The notes: a model not told the origin generated them from the sequence alone. A DNA stretch of 64,000 nucleotides from Chryseobacterium paludis (GCF_025403485.1 NZ_CP099966.1:1984001-2048000); one strand, 5' to 3'. Counted from the first letter of the stretch, positions 43,128 to 53,517 are shown. Numbers and translations are program-made.

Positions 43128-43317
43128 GTTTAAATTTCTTTCAAAAAAATGATTCATATTCTTTTTCATTTTTAAAATAAGGGTAAACCCCCAATTTCCA
43201 AAAATGGATGTTTACCCTGTGTAATACCAAAAATTTTAATTTGAAATTTGTGATACAAGTCTATCATTTAAAAAGTTAAATCCTATACTACAGATCATCA
43301 TTAAAAAATATAACCAT

Positions 43318-43851
43318 ATGCCAAATTACAAACAACTTTTAGAAACAGCCACTGCTTATTTGCCAACATCCTTATGGGGATGGATTGCCACCATTGGTGG
43401 TACTGCAGCGGCAACTATCATTCCCTCTACCATTTATGATTTTTACCAACGGTATAAGCGTTATGTTCTTCTTGCAGATAACAGTGCTGCTTTTTTGACA
43501 GGAGGTGGAATTCACGGTATGGACAATAATGCAGGCAACAATATCGAACAGCATCTTGACACATTCAGACAAATTAATGGTCTAAGGAATCAGAGACAAG
43601 ATGATGCCCGGGCTCATCTTTCTCCTTTTGGATTATTCTATTCACAATTTTTAAGGGAGGGACATTCGGACATTGATGAACTTATTGCAAAAAATATAGC
43701 AACCATAGCTGCTGGAAGAGATTCCATAACGGATGAAGAGTTTGAATTAGCCCTTCAAAATGCTATTATGGGAGCAACACGCACAAGAGGATCACTTACC
43801 TATTTTGCAAGAAAAATAGGAGGACCAATATATAGATTGCTAGGAAGATAA
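43318..43851 (+). CDS. Unrecognised protein with one hydrophobic helix, 177 residues
   Basis: A hydrophobic segment lies at about 20-40 (LWGWIATIGGTAAATIIPS) followed by a basic patch (YQRYKRY). The rest is helical with a Gly/Asn-rich loop (GGGIHGMDNNAGNN) and ends FARKIGGPIYRLLGR. No family is recognised. It may be membrane-active. It has its own terminator, so it is a separate unit close to the protease pair. Confidence 0.65.
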   Translation: MPNYKQLLETATAYLPTSLWGWIATIGGTAAATIIPSTIYDFYQRYKRYVLLADNSAAFLTGGGIHGMDNNAGNNIEQHLDTFRQINGLRNQRQDDARAHLSPFGLFYSQFLREGHSDIDELIAKNIATIAAGRDSITDEEFELALQNAIMGATRTRGSLTYFARKIGGPIYRLLGR

Positions 43852-43873
43852 TGCTTTTTACCCTTCTATGAGA

Positions 43874-43910
43874 AACAGCGCTCTGTGATGGAGCGCTGTT
43901 TATTTTTATT
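43874..43910 (+). terminator. Terminator
   Basis: AACAGCGCTC / GAGCGCTGTT, a perfect 10-base stem with a 7-base loop, followed by a T-rich tract. It ends the 177-residue gene. Confidence 0.85.
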
Positions 43911-43948
43911 ATGGATTAAGGAAAAATCCGATAAAATCCTTGATGGTC

Positions 43949-44857
43949 TTAAGTCGTTATGGTGGTTTGTGATACAGGGGGTTCATTCCTTTGTTCCGGC
44001 AACTCTTTTCTTCTTCGCCAGAAATAATAGGCAACGATGACCGTTGCAATGGGTACCGCTATACCAAATTCATCCATATAATAATTCGTATGCCCTTTAT
44101 CTACCGTAAGTGGTGTAAATATTGACTGTATAAAGAGATTATGACTGGCATGAAGGATCGCTGCAGTCCAGAGGCTTCCGGACTTTAACCGGAACCATGT
44201 AAAGATGAAACAACAGGCAAAGATCATTACTGTAAAACTGGTAAGGGCTAACCATTTAGGACCACCTGTATTGTAGTTTGAAAAAAGAAGAAGTGGATAA
44301 TGGTAAAGAGACCATATCACTCCCATCCACAATGAGGTACCGGTATATGAATTGATCTTAGCCAATTGTGGTGTCAGAAAACCACGCCATCCAATTTCCT
44401 CACCTAAAGCTGAACCTACGGAGCGAACCATCCCAAAGCTGCTCATCAGTAAAACATAAAGGACAATGACCATTCCATCCGGTAGGTCCCATCCCATTCC
44501 TTTACCTATTTCTGCTACAAATTCATGATTATAAAAACCACCGGCTCCACTGATCCAGATAACCAGGTAAGGAACAAGAGCATATAAAAGGGGAATACAA
44601 TAAGCTAAGAGCTGATATTTCGTAAGTCCCCACTTCCAACCCAATGAGGAAATAGGAATTCCTCTTAAACGACAGGTAAGCAATGCTGCTATAGCAGGAC
44701 ACCACATAACTATTGTAGCGTAAGATACGGCTCCACCGCCGAGTTTTCCGGTACGGATGCACATATAATAAACAGGCAGACAAAAAAGTAAAGTTAGTCC
44801 CAGATAAAGAGCAACATTCTTTCTGGTCTCGGGTTTAGAGATTGAAGTATTTTCCAT
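43949..44857 (-). CDS. CPBP-family intramembrane metalloprotease
   Basis: The 302-residue protein has about eight membrane segments and intact CPBP motifs: LGEEIGWRGFL (E153, E154, R158), SLYHYPLL and ILHASHNLF. In the family these residues bind metal and carry out intramembrane proteolysis, for example prenylated-protein or bacteriocin processing. It is divergent from the XRE gene at 45080. Contrast the altered paralogue at 3836. Confidence 0.9.
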   Translation of the reverse strand: MENTSISKPETRKNVALYLGLTLLFCLPVYYMCIRTGKLGGGAVSYATIVMWCPAIAALLTCRLRGIPISSLGWKWGLTKYQLLAYCIPLLYALVPYLVIWISGAGGFYNHEFVAEIGKGMGWDLPDGMVIVLYVLLMSSFGMVRSVGSALGEEIGWRGFLTPQLAKINSYTGTSLWMGVIWSLYHYPLLLFSNYNTGGPKWLALTSFTVMIFACCFIFTWFRLKSGSLWTAAILHASHNLFIQSIFTPLTVDKGHTNYYMDEFGIAVPIATVIVAYYFWRRRKELPEQRNEPPVSQTTITT

Positions 44858-45079
44858 AAAAATATTGATTGGTGTAGATTCATAAAAAAATGATAATTAA
44901 ATAATTAATAAAAGTTTGATATGAATCATTTGAATAAAATTACATTTATTTTATTCATGTCAATCAATTTTTATATTTATATTTTTCCCGTGCTTCTGAT
45001 TCTGTTTTTACTATTGAAAAAAATGTAAATTAGCCCTCGAAAATCAACTAAAAAATACCTCAGTAGAATAACCAGCGCT

Positions 45080-45646
45080 ATGTCTAAATTAAAGGCCCTT
45101 AGAGAAAATAAAAATCTGACACAGGAAGAGTTATCAGAAAAATCAAGAATTTCTGTACGTACTATTCAGCGAATAGAGTCCGGAATTGAACCAAAAGGAC
45201 ACACACTAAGAGCACTGGCAAAAGCATTAGATATACGGGAAGATTTATTACAGGATACAGAGGTCATCATTGAAAAAGATGATGTAAATACAGAATTAAA
45301 AGAAGAACAACCTGACATCAATTATTCCCTGATAAAAATAATCAACCTTTCATCACTTCTGTTTATTGTAGTACCACCAATTAATGTATTGGTTCCACTG
45401 TTACTCATGTTCACCATGAAGCAAAGAAACAGTATCGCCAAACAAATCATTTCTGTTCAGATTCTATGGACCGTATTCGCTCCGATTGTATTTATGTTGG
45501 GAATCTTTTTAAAATTGGGGAGACAGTTTACATTGATCATTATGATCGCAATAGTTCTTTCCAATGTATTTATTATTCTTAGAAATGCAGCAGAAATTGA
45601 CAGATATAAAAAACTTTACTATAAACTGAAATTCAATATGATATAA
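45080..45646 (+). CDS. XRE-family regulator with membrane-spanning C-terminal part
   Basis: Residues 1-65 are a standard HTH (LTQEELSEKSRISVRTIQRI, then RALAKALDIREDLL). Residues about 95-175 contain three hydrophobic segments (LLFIVVPPINVLVPLLL, QILWTVFAPIVFMLG, LIIMIAIVLSNVFIIL). It is a membrane-anchored HTH protein, a known arrangement in Bacteroidota. It precedes a serine hydrolase gene by 88 bases. Confidence 0.88.
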   Translation: MSKLKALRENKNLTQEELSEKSRISVRTIQRIESGIEPKGHTLRALAKALDIREDLLQDTEVIIEKDDVNTELKEEQPDINYSLIKIINLSSLLFIVVPPINVLVPLLLMFTMKQRNSIAKQIISVQILWTVFAPIVFMLGIFLKLGRQFTLIIMIAIVLSNVFIILRNAAEIDRYKKLYYKLKFNMI

Positions 45647-45734
45647 TTCCTGTCAGGACTTTGTCGGGTTTTTGTCGGGCTCATTTTTAAAGCGAAAATA
45701 TATAAAAATATAATCTTTGTCAAAAATCTTAACA

Positions 45735-46805
45735 ATGACAAAGTATATCCAATACATCTTTTTATTATTAGTTGTTTCCATCAATAACATCTATGCACAA
45801 TCAGAGAAAAAAGCTACAAATAATGATGAAATGATCTTTAGTAATGACCAGTCCATCGAAAATTGGCTAAAAGAAAATAAAATTCCAACTCTGGGATTAG
45901 GTATTATTGAGGACGGTAAACTAAAAGAGGTAAAGGTCTTTGGTGAGATAAAAAAAGGTATTTCAGCACCTAATAACACCTATTTTAATGTAGCTTCACT
46001 CACCAAACCAGTAACAGCAATGGTTGCATTACGTCTGATAAGCCTGGGAAAATGGAAACTGGACGAACCCCTTGATCAGTATTGGGTAGATCCAGATCTT
46101 GCAAACGATCCAAGACATAAAAAACTGACCACCCGAATAATTCTGAGCCATCAGACAGGTTTCCCAAACTGGAGATGGATGAACACTGATAAAAAACTGA
46201 ATTTTCAGTTTGATCCCGGTACAAAATGTCAATATTCGGGAGAAGGCTTTGAATACCTAAGAAAAGCACTTGAAAAAAAATTTCAAAAATCTTTGGATCA
46301 ACTCGCTCAGGAATTGATTTTCCAACCTCTCAAAATGAATGACACTAATTACATTTGGGATCAAAATATCAATGAGTCAAGATTCGCCATTGGCTATAAT
46401 AAAGAAGGACAGCCTTATCCAACAGAAAAAAGGGAAACAGCTAATGCTGCAGATGACCTTCATACTACTGTAGAAGACTATGGAAATTTCCTGATTAGTG
46501 TGATGAAAGGTAAAAGCCTGAAACCTGAAATTTTTCAGGAAATGGTCAAAAAACAGGTAAAAGTAAAGGACGATCTTTATTTCGGATTAGGCTTTGCAAT
46601 GTATGATTTAGGAAATGGTAACTATGCCTTATCGCACAGCGGATCTGATCCCGGTACACGATGCATTGCTTTTTTACTGCCCAATTCCGGAAAGGGAATT
46701 CTCATATTTACTAATGTAGATGAAGGACAAAAAATATATGAGAAACTAATTATTCATTACTTGGGAGAAGACGGAAAAAAGATTCTTGAAATAGAAAACA
46801 GGTAA
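45735..46805 (+). CDS. Beta-lactamase-fold serine hydrolase with YSG second motif
   Basis: The ATG at 45735 gives a signal peptide (MTKYIQYIFLLLVVSINNIYAQ). The 356-residue enzyme has SLTK (S88, K91) and ALSHSGSDPGT; the second motif is YSG (CQYSGEGF) rather than YSN, an unusual change. It is secreted or periplasmic; substrate unknown. Confidence 0.88.
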   Translation: MTKYIQYIFLLLVVSINNIYAQSEKKATNNDEMIFSNDQSIENWLKENKIPTLGLGIIEDGKLKEVKVFGEIKKGISAPNNTYFNVASLTKPVTAMVALRLISLGKWKLDEPLDQYWVDPDLANDPRHKKLTTRIILSHQTGFPNWRWMNTDKKLNFQFDPGTKCQYSGEGFEYLRKALEKKFQKSLDQLAQELIFQPLKMNDTNYIWDQNINESRFAIGYNKEGQPYPTEKRETANAADDLHTTVEDYGNFLISVMKGKSLKPEIFQEMVKKQVKVKDDLYFGLGFAMYDLGNGNYALSHSGSDPGTRCIAFLLPNSGKGILIFTNVDEGQKIYEKLIIHYLGEDGKKILEIENR

Positions 46806-46855
46806 ATTGGATTTACATTAAAATCCCGAGCTAATGAAAAACAATATTTTAAAAG

Positions 46856-47050
46856 AAAGGACTTTTTTAAACACAAAGTTTTTGTGATTCTACTGTTTTA
46901 TTTAAGCTAGCAAAGATGGCTTCGCTTATTAAGCTTGTAGATATCAAAATTCAAAGATTTTTGATAAACTGAAGTGATCTTTTTATGCGGCATTCTGGTG
47001 CTTAAAATAGCTTAGTGTTTAAAATCTTTGCGATCTTAAATAAGCGTTAC
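46856..47050. repeat. Intergenic repeat-like region
   Basis: Short motifs such as TTTAAACACAAAG and AAAATCTTTGCGATCTTAAA resemble the repeat blocks at 3356 and 4376 (which have CGCAAAG). Similarity is loose. No gene or terminator is recognised between 46806 and 47120. Confidence 0.3.
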
Positions 47051-47120
47051 CAAACTCCTTCTTTGCATTAAAAATAAAATCTGTACAACCCATGACTAGC
47101 ACCTATTGGCTAAAATATTT

Positions 47121-48131
47121 TTAAAATATACTTAAATCATATGCTTTCACAAAGTCTAGGATCATGTGATAGCCCGCTAATGAATTTCCGTGTTGATCTA
47201 AAGCCGGACTAAAAACACCAATCCCCATTTTACCGGGAACACTTACTGTAATGCCACCTCCAACACCAGACTTACTCGGGAGACCCACAGTTCGGGAATA
47301 TTCACCGCTGAATTCATACATTCCGGCAGTAAGCATTTGTGATTCTATCAATCTTGCGGTTTCTTTATTTTTATATTTAGAATCCCCATCAAACCTGGTA
47401 CATTCATTAGCAAAGAAATAGCCTATTTTAGCAAGATCTTCAGCTGTCAGTTCAATGGAACACTGCTTGAAGTAATTATCCAGCTGATCTTCATTTCCAG
47501 AAATCAATCCGTTATTTTTCATCAGATAAAACATACCTCGGTTACGATTTCCAGTAGACTTTTCGGATTCAAAAACAGATCTGCTGTAATCAATTGCCTG
47601 ATTTTTGGTTATATACCTTACCAAATCCAACACTTTAAGAAATGGCTTTTCGCCTTCTCCTGAAATTAAAGAAGTCGTCAGAATGGCTCCGGCATTCATC
47701 ATTGGATTAAGTGGTTTACCTATTGTTTCAAGGTTTGAAAAATGATTAAAAGGCTGTTCAGATCCGAAGTATCCTATTTTATCAAAAACATTCGCTTCTC
47801 CTCTTTCATTCACAGCAATCATTAAGGCAATGATCTTTGAAATACTCTGCATGGTAAATTTCTTGCTTACATCACCACTATTAAGTACTTTACCATTTTT
47901 ATCAACCACTGAGAACGCAATTGCTTTGGCATCCATTTTTCCCAGTTCAGGAATATAATCAGCTACTTTACCCTGAGAATAGTACGCCCTGTTTTTATCA
48001 AGAATATTGGTTAATGTTTTTTCGGAAATCGTTGAAATATCTTCTGTTTTCTGAGCGTAAAATACTGTATTTAAAGAAAGAAAAGCTGCAATAAAAATTC
48101 CTTTTGCAGATAACAAACCACTATTTTTCAT
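47121..48131 (-). CDS. glsA: Glutaminase, exported
   Basis: The 336-residue protein has a signal peptide (ending FYAQ, about 27), then the bacterial glutaminase domain: ADYIPELGK, MQSISKII with the catalytic S96-x-x-K99, NPMMNAGAI and, at the end, VGGGITVSVPGKMGIGVFSP. It hydrolyses glutamine to glutamate and ammonia; the signal peptide places it in the periplasm, unlike the cytosolic enzymes of many bacteria. The lipoprotein gene upstream is 13 bases away, so they share an operon. Confidence 0.93.
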   Translation of the reverse strand: MKNSGLLSAKGIFIAAFLSLNTVFYAQKTEDISTISEKTLTNILDKNRAYYSQGKVADYIPELGKMDAKAIAFSVVDKNGKVLNSGDVSKKFTMQSISKIIALMIAVNERGEANVFDKIGYFGSEQPFNHFSNLETIGKPLNPMMNAGAILTTSLISGEGEKPFLKVLDLVRYITKNQAIDYSRSVFESEKSTGNRNRGMFYLMKNNGLISGNEDQLDNYFKQCSIELTAEDLAKIGYFFANECTRFDGDSKYKNKETARLIESQMLTAGMYEFSGEYSRTVGLPSKSGVGGGITVSVPGKMGIGVFSPALDQHGNSLAGYHMILDFVKAYDLSIF

Positions 48132-48144
48132 ATCGGACAGAGCT

Positions 48145-48696
48145 CTATTTTACTTTTTCTAAAAGATATAATTTAGCCCCTGAAAATGCCAGTTTAGGCA
48201 TCAGATTTCCCTCCAGAACCATTGTTTTATTATTAACATCAATAACCGAAAGATAATTATTGGAATTATATTCTATATAGTTTTCCTTTTCTTTTGTTAT
48301 AGGGTTTTTTCCAAACTCCATTGAATATTTTACCCAATCCTCATCCTTATCAGAACTGCAATGTACCGGTTTAAATTTTGATCTTTTAGCTTTAAAAATA
48401 ATCTGATCGAAACTGTCGACACAGTCTGAAGTAAATGAACTTTCAGGATTCTGATCTTTTGTAAAATCTTCAAAAGAACCACGGTAAGCTCCTACCACCT
48501 TCCAGGTACCATCTATACGGTCTTCATCAATTTTCCCTTTTGCTTTGCTTACTGCCCAGCTAATTCCATTTACAGTTCCCTTTACCACTTTATAGCTTAC
48601 ATTTACAGCTCCTTTTACTACTTTGGCCGCAGTAGATACCACGCAAGAGTTTAATATAAGAACCGCAGAAATCAGAAATATTATTTTTTTCATCAT
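48145..48696 (-). CDS. Lipoprotein of the glutaminase operon
   Basis: The 183-residue protein has a lipoprotein signal (cysteine in LNSCVVS, residue 18) followed by a repeated hydrophobic/basic pattern, KVVKGAVNVSYKVVKGTVNG. The C-terminal part (DGTWKVVGAYRG, then YLSVIDVNNKTMVLEG) looks lipocalin-like. No family confirmed. It lies upstream of the glutaminase gene. Confidence 0.7.
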   Translation of the reverse strand: MMKKIIFLISAVLILNSCVVSTAAKVVKGAVNVSYKVVKGTVNGISWAVSKAKGKIDEDRIDGTWKVVGAYRGSFEDFTKDQNPESSFTSDCVDSFDQIIFKAKRSKFKPVHCSSDKDEDWVKYSMEFGKNPITKEKENYIEYNSNNYLSVIDVNNKTMVLEGNLMPKLAFSGAKLYLLEKVK

Positions 48697-48810
48697 TTTA
48701 ACTGTTTACTATGGACAAAGATAATATTTTGTAAAAGACTATTTTAAAATTTCTGCTGATATTGTAGCTCAATTACTTTCTCGAGCAATAATCACTTTTC
48801 TGACAGACAT

Positions 48811-51606
48811 TTAGTTACCAAACTTCTTAACGCGAATGTTTTTATCTTTTACTTTAATAATAAACGGTTCAAGATTGATTATTTTTCCTACTTCCACTTT
48901 AAAATCCGAGCTTATACGCTCACAGTAAGTATTCACAGGTAATGAATTCACATTAAGCTCCATTTTGTAATTACCAGATTCTAAAAAGGATACAAATTCC
49001 CCATTGTCATCGGTAATAACACGCTGTAAGAACTGATCATTATGGTAAATATTAAAAATGATCCCTCCAATTTTAGGACTGAATTCCATTGCTGTTTTTG
49101 TATCAAACTCGTAGATTACTTTTCCTCTGGAAGTTCCGTTTTGATGAAGCGGAATTTCTAAAAAATGATGGTGTTTACTGACTTCAAATTCTGCTTCATC
49201 ATAATACCAGCCTTGTTGGATAATCTGTTTTAAGGTATATTTTCCAAATGGAATCGATTTGTAAACAATATTTCCTTCCTTATTCGTCCTGAAGGAAGTA
49301 TTATTAAGCATAATCAAATAATCTTTTGCCTCTTTATCTCCTTCATCATAGAGGTTGTTATTGTTATGATCATAATATACAAAAGCTTTTATCTCCCCTT
49401 TTTTACCCGGATCAAGCGCAGTAGTCTGAAAATTTAAACTAACACCAACTTCAACTGTCAGAAGATTATTATTGAAACTGTTTGAAGAATAATTAAACCA
49501 TGAAGAATTAAGATAGATGCCGTAACGTTCTTTCGAATATTTAAGGTTTATAAAACCGGAAGGTGATTTTCCGTATAAGACATCGTTGGTATACGAGATT
49601 CCTGAAGTTAAATTTACTTTTTCACTAAAAAAACTCTTATTGACGAAAGCAGAAAGGGAAAGTTTTTCATAAGAATTATTTGTATTTACCATTTTTGAAA
49701 AAGCATATTCAGAAAGAAAATAACTTCCATACTGATAAATGCAACTTAAATTCAGCCATTTATAATTATAATTCCCACTGATTTTCATCTGATATTCAGG
49801 ATGAATAATATTAGGGTAATTAACAAGCCCTGTTTCTATTCCTATGACAGAAGAATGCTTTTTATTGGGGCTAAACCATGTGATATACTCTGTAAGCCTT
49901 TGTGCTTTCAGTTGTTTTGACTCTTGGTTTCCGGGTACATTAAAAAAATTGTTATAGGTATTGGAACTTTCTTCCTGATATTGATATCCGATACCTAACC
50001 CAAAATCACCTTTTTTAGGAAAGTTAATCCCGGTATCCAATCTTATGTTATCAGACTTCAAAGTATTATTGTAAAAATAGAATTTAGGGGAAAAGTTGGC
50101 TATGGTTATATTAGCATAAACATAGTGATCTTTAAAAATATTCGTGGAAAAGTTTTGTTGAATCTGGAGCATACCCCTCCGGTTTCCAGGATAATAATCT
50201 GTACTGTAAAAATAATTCCCATTCAGATTTACTTTTTTTATCATTCCTGAATATTGAGATTCCAAAGCTAATGAAGGTTTTGTCACATTGATCCCTTCGT
50301 AAACGCTGAGCCCACTGTATATTTTGGAATTCATTTTCCAGTCCTTACCAAAGGCATACTGTATATCGGTTCCCAACAAATTATGCTTCCCTTTATCATA
50401 AGGATCATTCCTAAAAATATAGGTTCCCGAAATACTATGGGATGCGTTCTGTGCACCAAGGATTCCTTTAGCATAAAAGCCATACCCATTTTTTAAAAAT
50501 GAATTTTTTTCTATCAGGCTAAAACTTTGGTCAATAAAACCAACTTCAATTTTCTTGTTTTTATCTGAGGACGTAAAAGCATATTCTGCTCCCCTTCCAA
50601 ATAGGGAAAGTTCCAGTAATTTACTTATATTTCCTAAGGTAAATTCATTATTTTCCTGGTGATAAGAAATGTAGGTATTATTGATAATAGGATCACTTTG
50701 GTTATTCATCGTGTAGATATTCCCTCTGATAAAAATGTATCCTGATGGAAGGTTAAATCCCCCTGATCCCATTAACTGGTACATATCAAGATTTTCACCG
50801 ACATGTCTGTAACTTGCGGTGATGCTGTTCTTAGTGAAATTTGAAAACATATCAGATTGTATATTCTGGTAACGCTGGGTCGAAGATATATTCTGAACTG
50901 AAACCGATGCATTTCCGAATATTTCTTTATCCGGTTCCCTGAAGCCTGCAATATTAACTGTAAACTGGGAACTCCGCATCAATATTTTAGAAGGCAAAAA
51001 GCGAAATACAAACACAGAGTCTTTTTGAACCCCTATATTTCCCGTTTTTTCTACGAAAACACTTCCCTGAGAAGTTTCCGGAATTTTAAAAACGACACTA
51101 ACATTCTGTTTTTTATTCCCCAGATTGGAAACTCTCGCTCTTACTTCAATAGAATCGTTAGTGTTGTTCATGTAAACCACAGGAACTTCTGCGGATATCC
51201 GCATCGCATTGTTTTCAGCGATCGTATAAGCTATCTGTTTTTGTACAACGATCGTATTTTGTGAGTCCGTAAGCTTAAAAATAATTTGAGATTCTCCAGC
51301 ACCGGCATTGTTATTCACCAATATTTTTACAGGTAAAAACAGATTGTCACCGGAATTCATAGCCACTTCAATTTTGTTTCCTGAAATACTTCTGAAACCG
51401 GATGGTGTATTAATTTCAATTTTTCCCTTAAAAGAATGGTTCCCTTCATTTTTTAAAACTAAAGTAAGATCTACAATATTTCCTTTATCTGCTCTGGATT
51501 CGTTGCGGATATCCAAACTGATCCCTGCGCTGTTTTGCGCGGGGATAAAAACAAAAGCAGATATCAAAAAAATAAAAAGTACTTTTTTGAAGAGATCGTA
51601 CAGCAT
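48811..51606 (-). CDS. Outer-membrane usher-like protein of a surface fibre operon
   Basis: The 931-residue protein has a signal peptide and two N-terminal Ig/NEW3-like regions (residues about 30-240, VDLTLVLKNEGNHSFKGKIE). Residues 240-750 are strand-rich with alternating aromatic residues, as in a large beta barrel. The C-terminal region has DHNNNNLYDEGDKEAKDYLI and GKYTLKQIIQQG, like the plug-side or CTD domains of ushers. Neighbouring genes encode a PapD-like chaperone and pilin-like proteins, so an usher role is likely; sequence alone does not prove it. It begins 3 bases after the stop of the preceding gene. Confidence 0.6.
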   Translation of the reverse strand: MLYDLFKKVLFIFLISAFVFIPAQNSAGISLDIRNESRADKGNIVDLTLVLKNEGNHSFKGKIEINTPSGFRSISGNKIEVAMNSGDNLFLPVKILVNNNAGAGESQIIFKLTDSQNTIVVQKQIAYTIAENNAMRISAEVPVVYMNNTNDSIEVRARVSNLGNKKQNVSVVFKIPETSQGSVFVEKTGNIGVQKDSVFVFRFLPSKILMRSSQFTVNIAGFREPDKEIFGNASVSVQNISSTQRYQNIQSDMFSNFTKNSITASYRHVGENLDMYQLMGSGGFNLPSGYIFIRGNIYTMNNQSDPIINNTYISYHQENNEFTLGNISKLLELSLFGRGAEYAFTSSDKNKKIEVGFIDQSFSLIEKNSFLKNGYGFYAKGILGAQNASHSISGTYIFRNDPYDKGKHNLLGTDIQYAFGKDWKMNSKIYSGLSVYEGINVTKPSLALESQYSGMIKKVNLNGNYFYSTDYYPGNRRGMLQIQQNFSTNIFKDHYVYANITIANFSPKFYFYNNTLKSDNIRLDTGINFPKKGDFGLGIGYQYQEESSNTYNNFFNVPGNQESKQLKAQRLTEYITWFSPNKKHSSVIGIETGLVNYPNIIHPEYQMKISGNYNYKWLNLSCIYQYGSYFLSEYAFSKMVNTNNSYEKLSLSAFVNKSFFSEKVNLTSGISYTNDVLYGKSPSGFINLKYSKERYGIYLNSSWFNYSSNSFNNNLLTVEVGVSLNFQTTALDPGKKGEIKAFVYYDHNNNNLYDEGDKEAKDYLIMLNNTSFRTNKEGNIVYKSIPFGKYTLKQIIQQGWYYDEAEFEVSKHHHFLEIPLHQNGTSRGKVIYEFDTKTAMEFSPKIGGIIFNIYHNDQFLQRVITDDNGEFVSFLESGNYKMELNVNSLPVNTYCERISSDFKVEVGKIINLEPFIIKVKDKNIRVKKFGN

Positions 51607-51609
51607 AGG

Positions 51610-52638
51610 TTATTGAGGAATTATCTCGTATTGAAGTGTAGTCGAATATTCTTCCGTTCTGGCATTAATAAACCTTTCATCACCCGCATTTGTGGAATAT
51701 TTGATATCGTAATAAACATTGGAGCCTTTAGTAGAGCTTCCGGTAGCGATAAGTTGTGGAGAAGCACTTAATAAAACAGGATACACATTTCCTTTATTAT
51801 CTGATACCGGAGACAAGCTCATTTTTACGGTTTCCAAAGGAATGCTATTTCCTTTTGGAGAATTAAACTGACCCTGAAGAGATTTTAGTTTAATCTGATA
51901 ATTGGTATTACTGCTTACAATTAAGGCATTAGAATACGTAACACTAACCCCTTTTATATAGTCTTCTATACTTTTAAATTCCAGTGAACCATTGACTGCA
52001 TTGGCGGAAAACTTTAAAGAAAGTTCCGGAACTTCAGTGGGACTCCCGGAAAGGGTACCGATCTGAAACTGGAAATTATGATCCATTTTGCCAATGATAT
52101 TGTTATACTGATCGTATGCCGTAAATTGAACAGGTGCAATAAAAGTGATCCATGAAGGATAGTTACCTAAATAAGCTCCACCCATAACATTCAAGCTGTA
52201 TTTTATCTGAAGGTTATAATAACCGTTAGGCTGGGCAGGCTGATTGTTTAATGAGGCATTCGACTGTGGAATCAAAAAGACTTCTTGCCCTTCCTGAAGA
52301 AATACATTAAGGGGCATTCCTATCTGAGGAATTGTAGGTACCGGATCAGGATAAGCTTGTCCCGAAGAGTTGACCGGCTGAAAAGAAATTTTGTTAGCGG
52401 GCATCATATACTTACCATCATTGGAAGTGATAGGCTGCTTCAACCTCATAGATAATCTCCAATGGGGAATATTGATTTTACCATTACCTGCCAGAGTAAA
52501 AGTATAAGCATCAGGATTGGTATTGCCACTGTAAGAATTGATCTGTAAATAACTATTGACCCAGGAACTGTACGTAACCTGCGAAAAACAATTCAGGGAA
52601 ATCAATAATAACAGATAATGGAATTTTTTATTATTCAT
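51610..52638 (-). CDS. Secreted adhesin- or tip-like protein of the fibre operon
   Basis: The 342-residue protein has a signal peptide (SLNCFSQ, about 19) and two beta-rich halves, the second beginning near FSANAVNGSLEFKSIEDYIK. It ends TTLQYEIIPQ, close to the terminal TYTIISQ and VLTLISQ of the two pilin-like proteins nearby. It overlaps the chaperone gene by 8 bases. A tip-adhesin role is inferred from size and operon position. Confidence 0.55.
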   Translation of the reverse strand: MNNKKFHYLLLLISLNCFSQVTYSSWVNSYLQINSYSGNTNPDAYTFTLAGNGKINIPHWRLSMRLKQPITSNDGKYMMPANKISFQPVNSSGQAYPDPVPTIPQIGMPLNVFLQEGQEVFLIPQSNASLNNQPAQPNGYYNLQIKYSLNVMGGAYLGNYPSWITFIAPVQFTAYDQYNNIIGKMDHNFQFQIGTLSGSPTEVPELSLKFSANAVNGSLEFKSIEDYIKGVSVTYSNALIVSSNTNYQIKLKSLQGQFNSPKGNSIPLETVKMSLSPVSDNKGNVYPVLLSASPQLIATGSSTKGSNVYYDIKYSTNAGDERFINARTEEYSTTLQYEIIPQ

Positions 52639-53434
52639 AGGTGAAGCTTAATTCTCCTAATTCAAGATTGTTAGTATCTCCATAATCTATCATTACAGAA
52701 GCAGTATACTTCCCTTTTTCAAGTGCTGACGGAAGTTGAATAGTCATTTCTCTTTTATTTCCGGGCATTGTATAAAAGACAATCGGATCAACAGAGATTT
52801 TTTTTCCGTTTTGTACATTGACAAGATCTGTATATACCTTTCCATCTACCCAAATATCTCCCTGATTTTCAAAAAACAGACTGAGTATATTTTTAGATTT
52901 TTCATACACCAGATTCTGAATTTCAATTTTCTTACTTTTTGCTAAAGGTAATTTGTGAAAAAGCTTGATTCCTGAGCGTATACTCACTTTTATATTAGCT
53001 CCTTTATTGTCTACATCCTCCACGGGATTCATTTGACTTACAAACAAAACAGATGAATGAGCAGATAACTTGTCCACCAGGGTAGTTGGAGCCGTAAGGG
53101 TAACATCAATATCTTTTTTCTCTCCGGGAGCCAGTGTAAAGTAAGTATCTTCTTTTTTTACAGATGCCCAGCCGGCACAGGATATTGGACGTGTGTTTGC
53201 CCCGTACATCATATTTTCCCCTTTATCATCGTACTCCCAATCACCTAAACTTATAGCCAGATCCAGAGCATTTTTTGCACTTACATTGGTAACCGTTATT
53301 TTTTGAGTATTACTATTGCCTAAATCTGATTCAAAATACAGCCTGGGTGGAGAAACAGAAATTCCTGTCTGTGCATATCCTTGGGAAAGTAAACAACAGG
53401 TTAGGGATAAAGAGAGAAAAAACAGTTTTTTCAT
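52631..53434 (-). CDS. PapD-like periplasmic chaperone
   Basis: The start at 53434 gives a signal peptide (LFFLSLSLTCCLLSQGYAQ). The 267-residue product has ISVSPPRLYFESD, then a two-Ig-domain arrangement with FTLAPGEKKDIDVTLTAPTT, as in chaperones of the PapD family where the N-terminal strand carries an R and the second domain ends with a hydrophobic strand. It should hold pilin-like subunits in the periplasm. It overlaps the adhesin-like gene by 8 bases. Confidence 0.65.
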   Translation of the reverse strand: MKKLFFLSLSLTCCLLSQGYAQTGISVSPPRLYFESDLGNSNTQKITVTNVSAKNALDLAISLGDWEYDDKGENMMYGANTRPISCAGWASVKKEDTYFTLAPGEKKDIDVTLTAPTTLVDKLSAHSSVLFVSQMNPVEDVDNKGANIKVSIRSGIKLFHKLPLAKSKKIEIQNLVYEKSKNILSLFFENQGDIWVDGKVYTDLVNVQNGKKISVDPIVFYTMPGNKREMTIQLPSALEKGKYTASVMIDYGDTNNLELGELSFTYE

Positions 53435-53517
53435 TACAAATACTTCATATGACAGAAAAAGATAAAGTGCAACAAAAGCCTGTAACACCTTATCTTTTTA
53501 ACAGTATTTTAATTATT

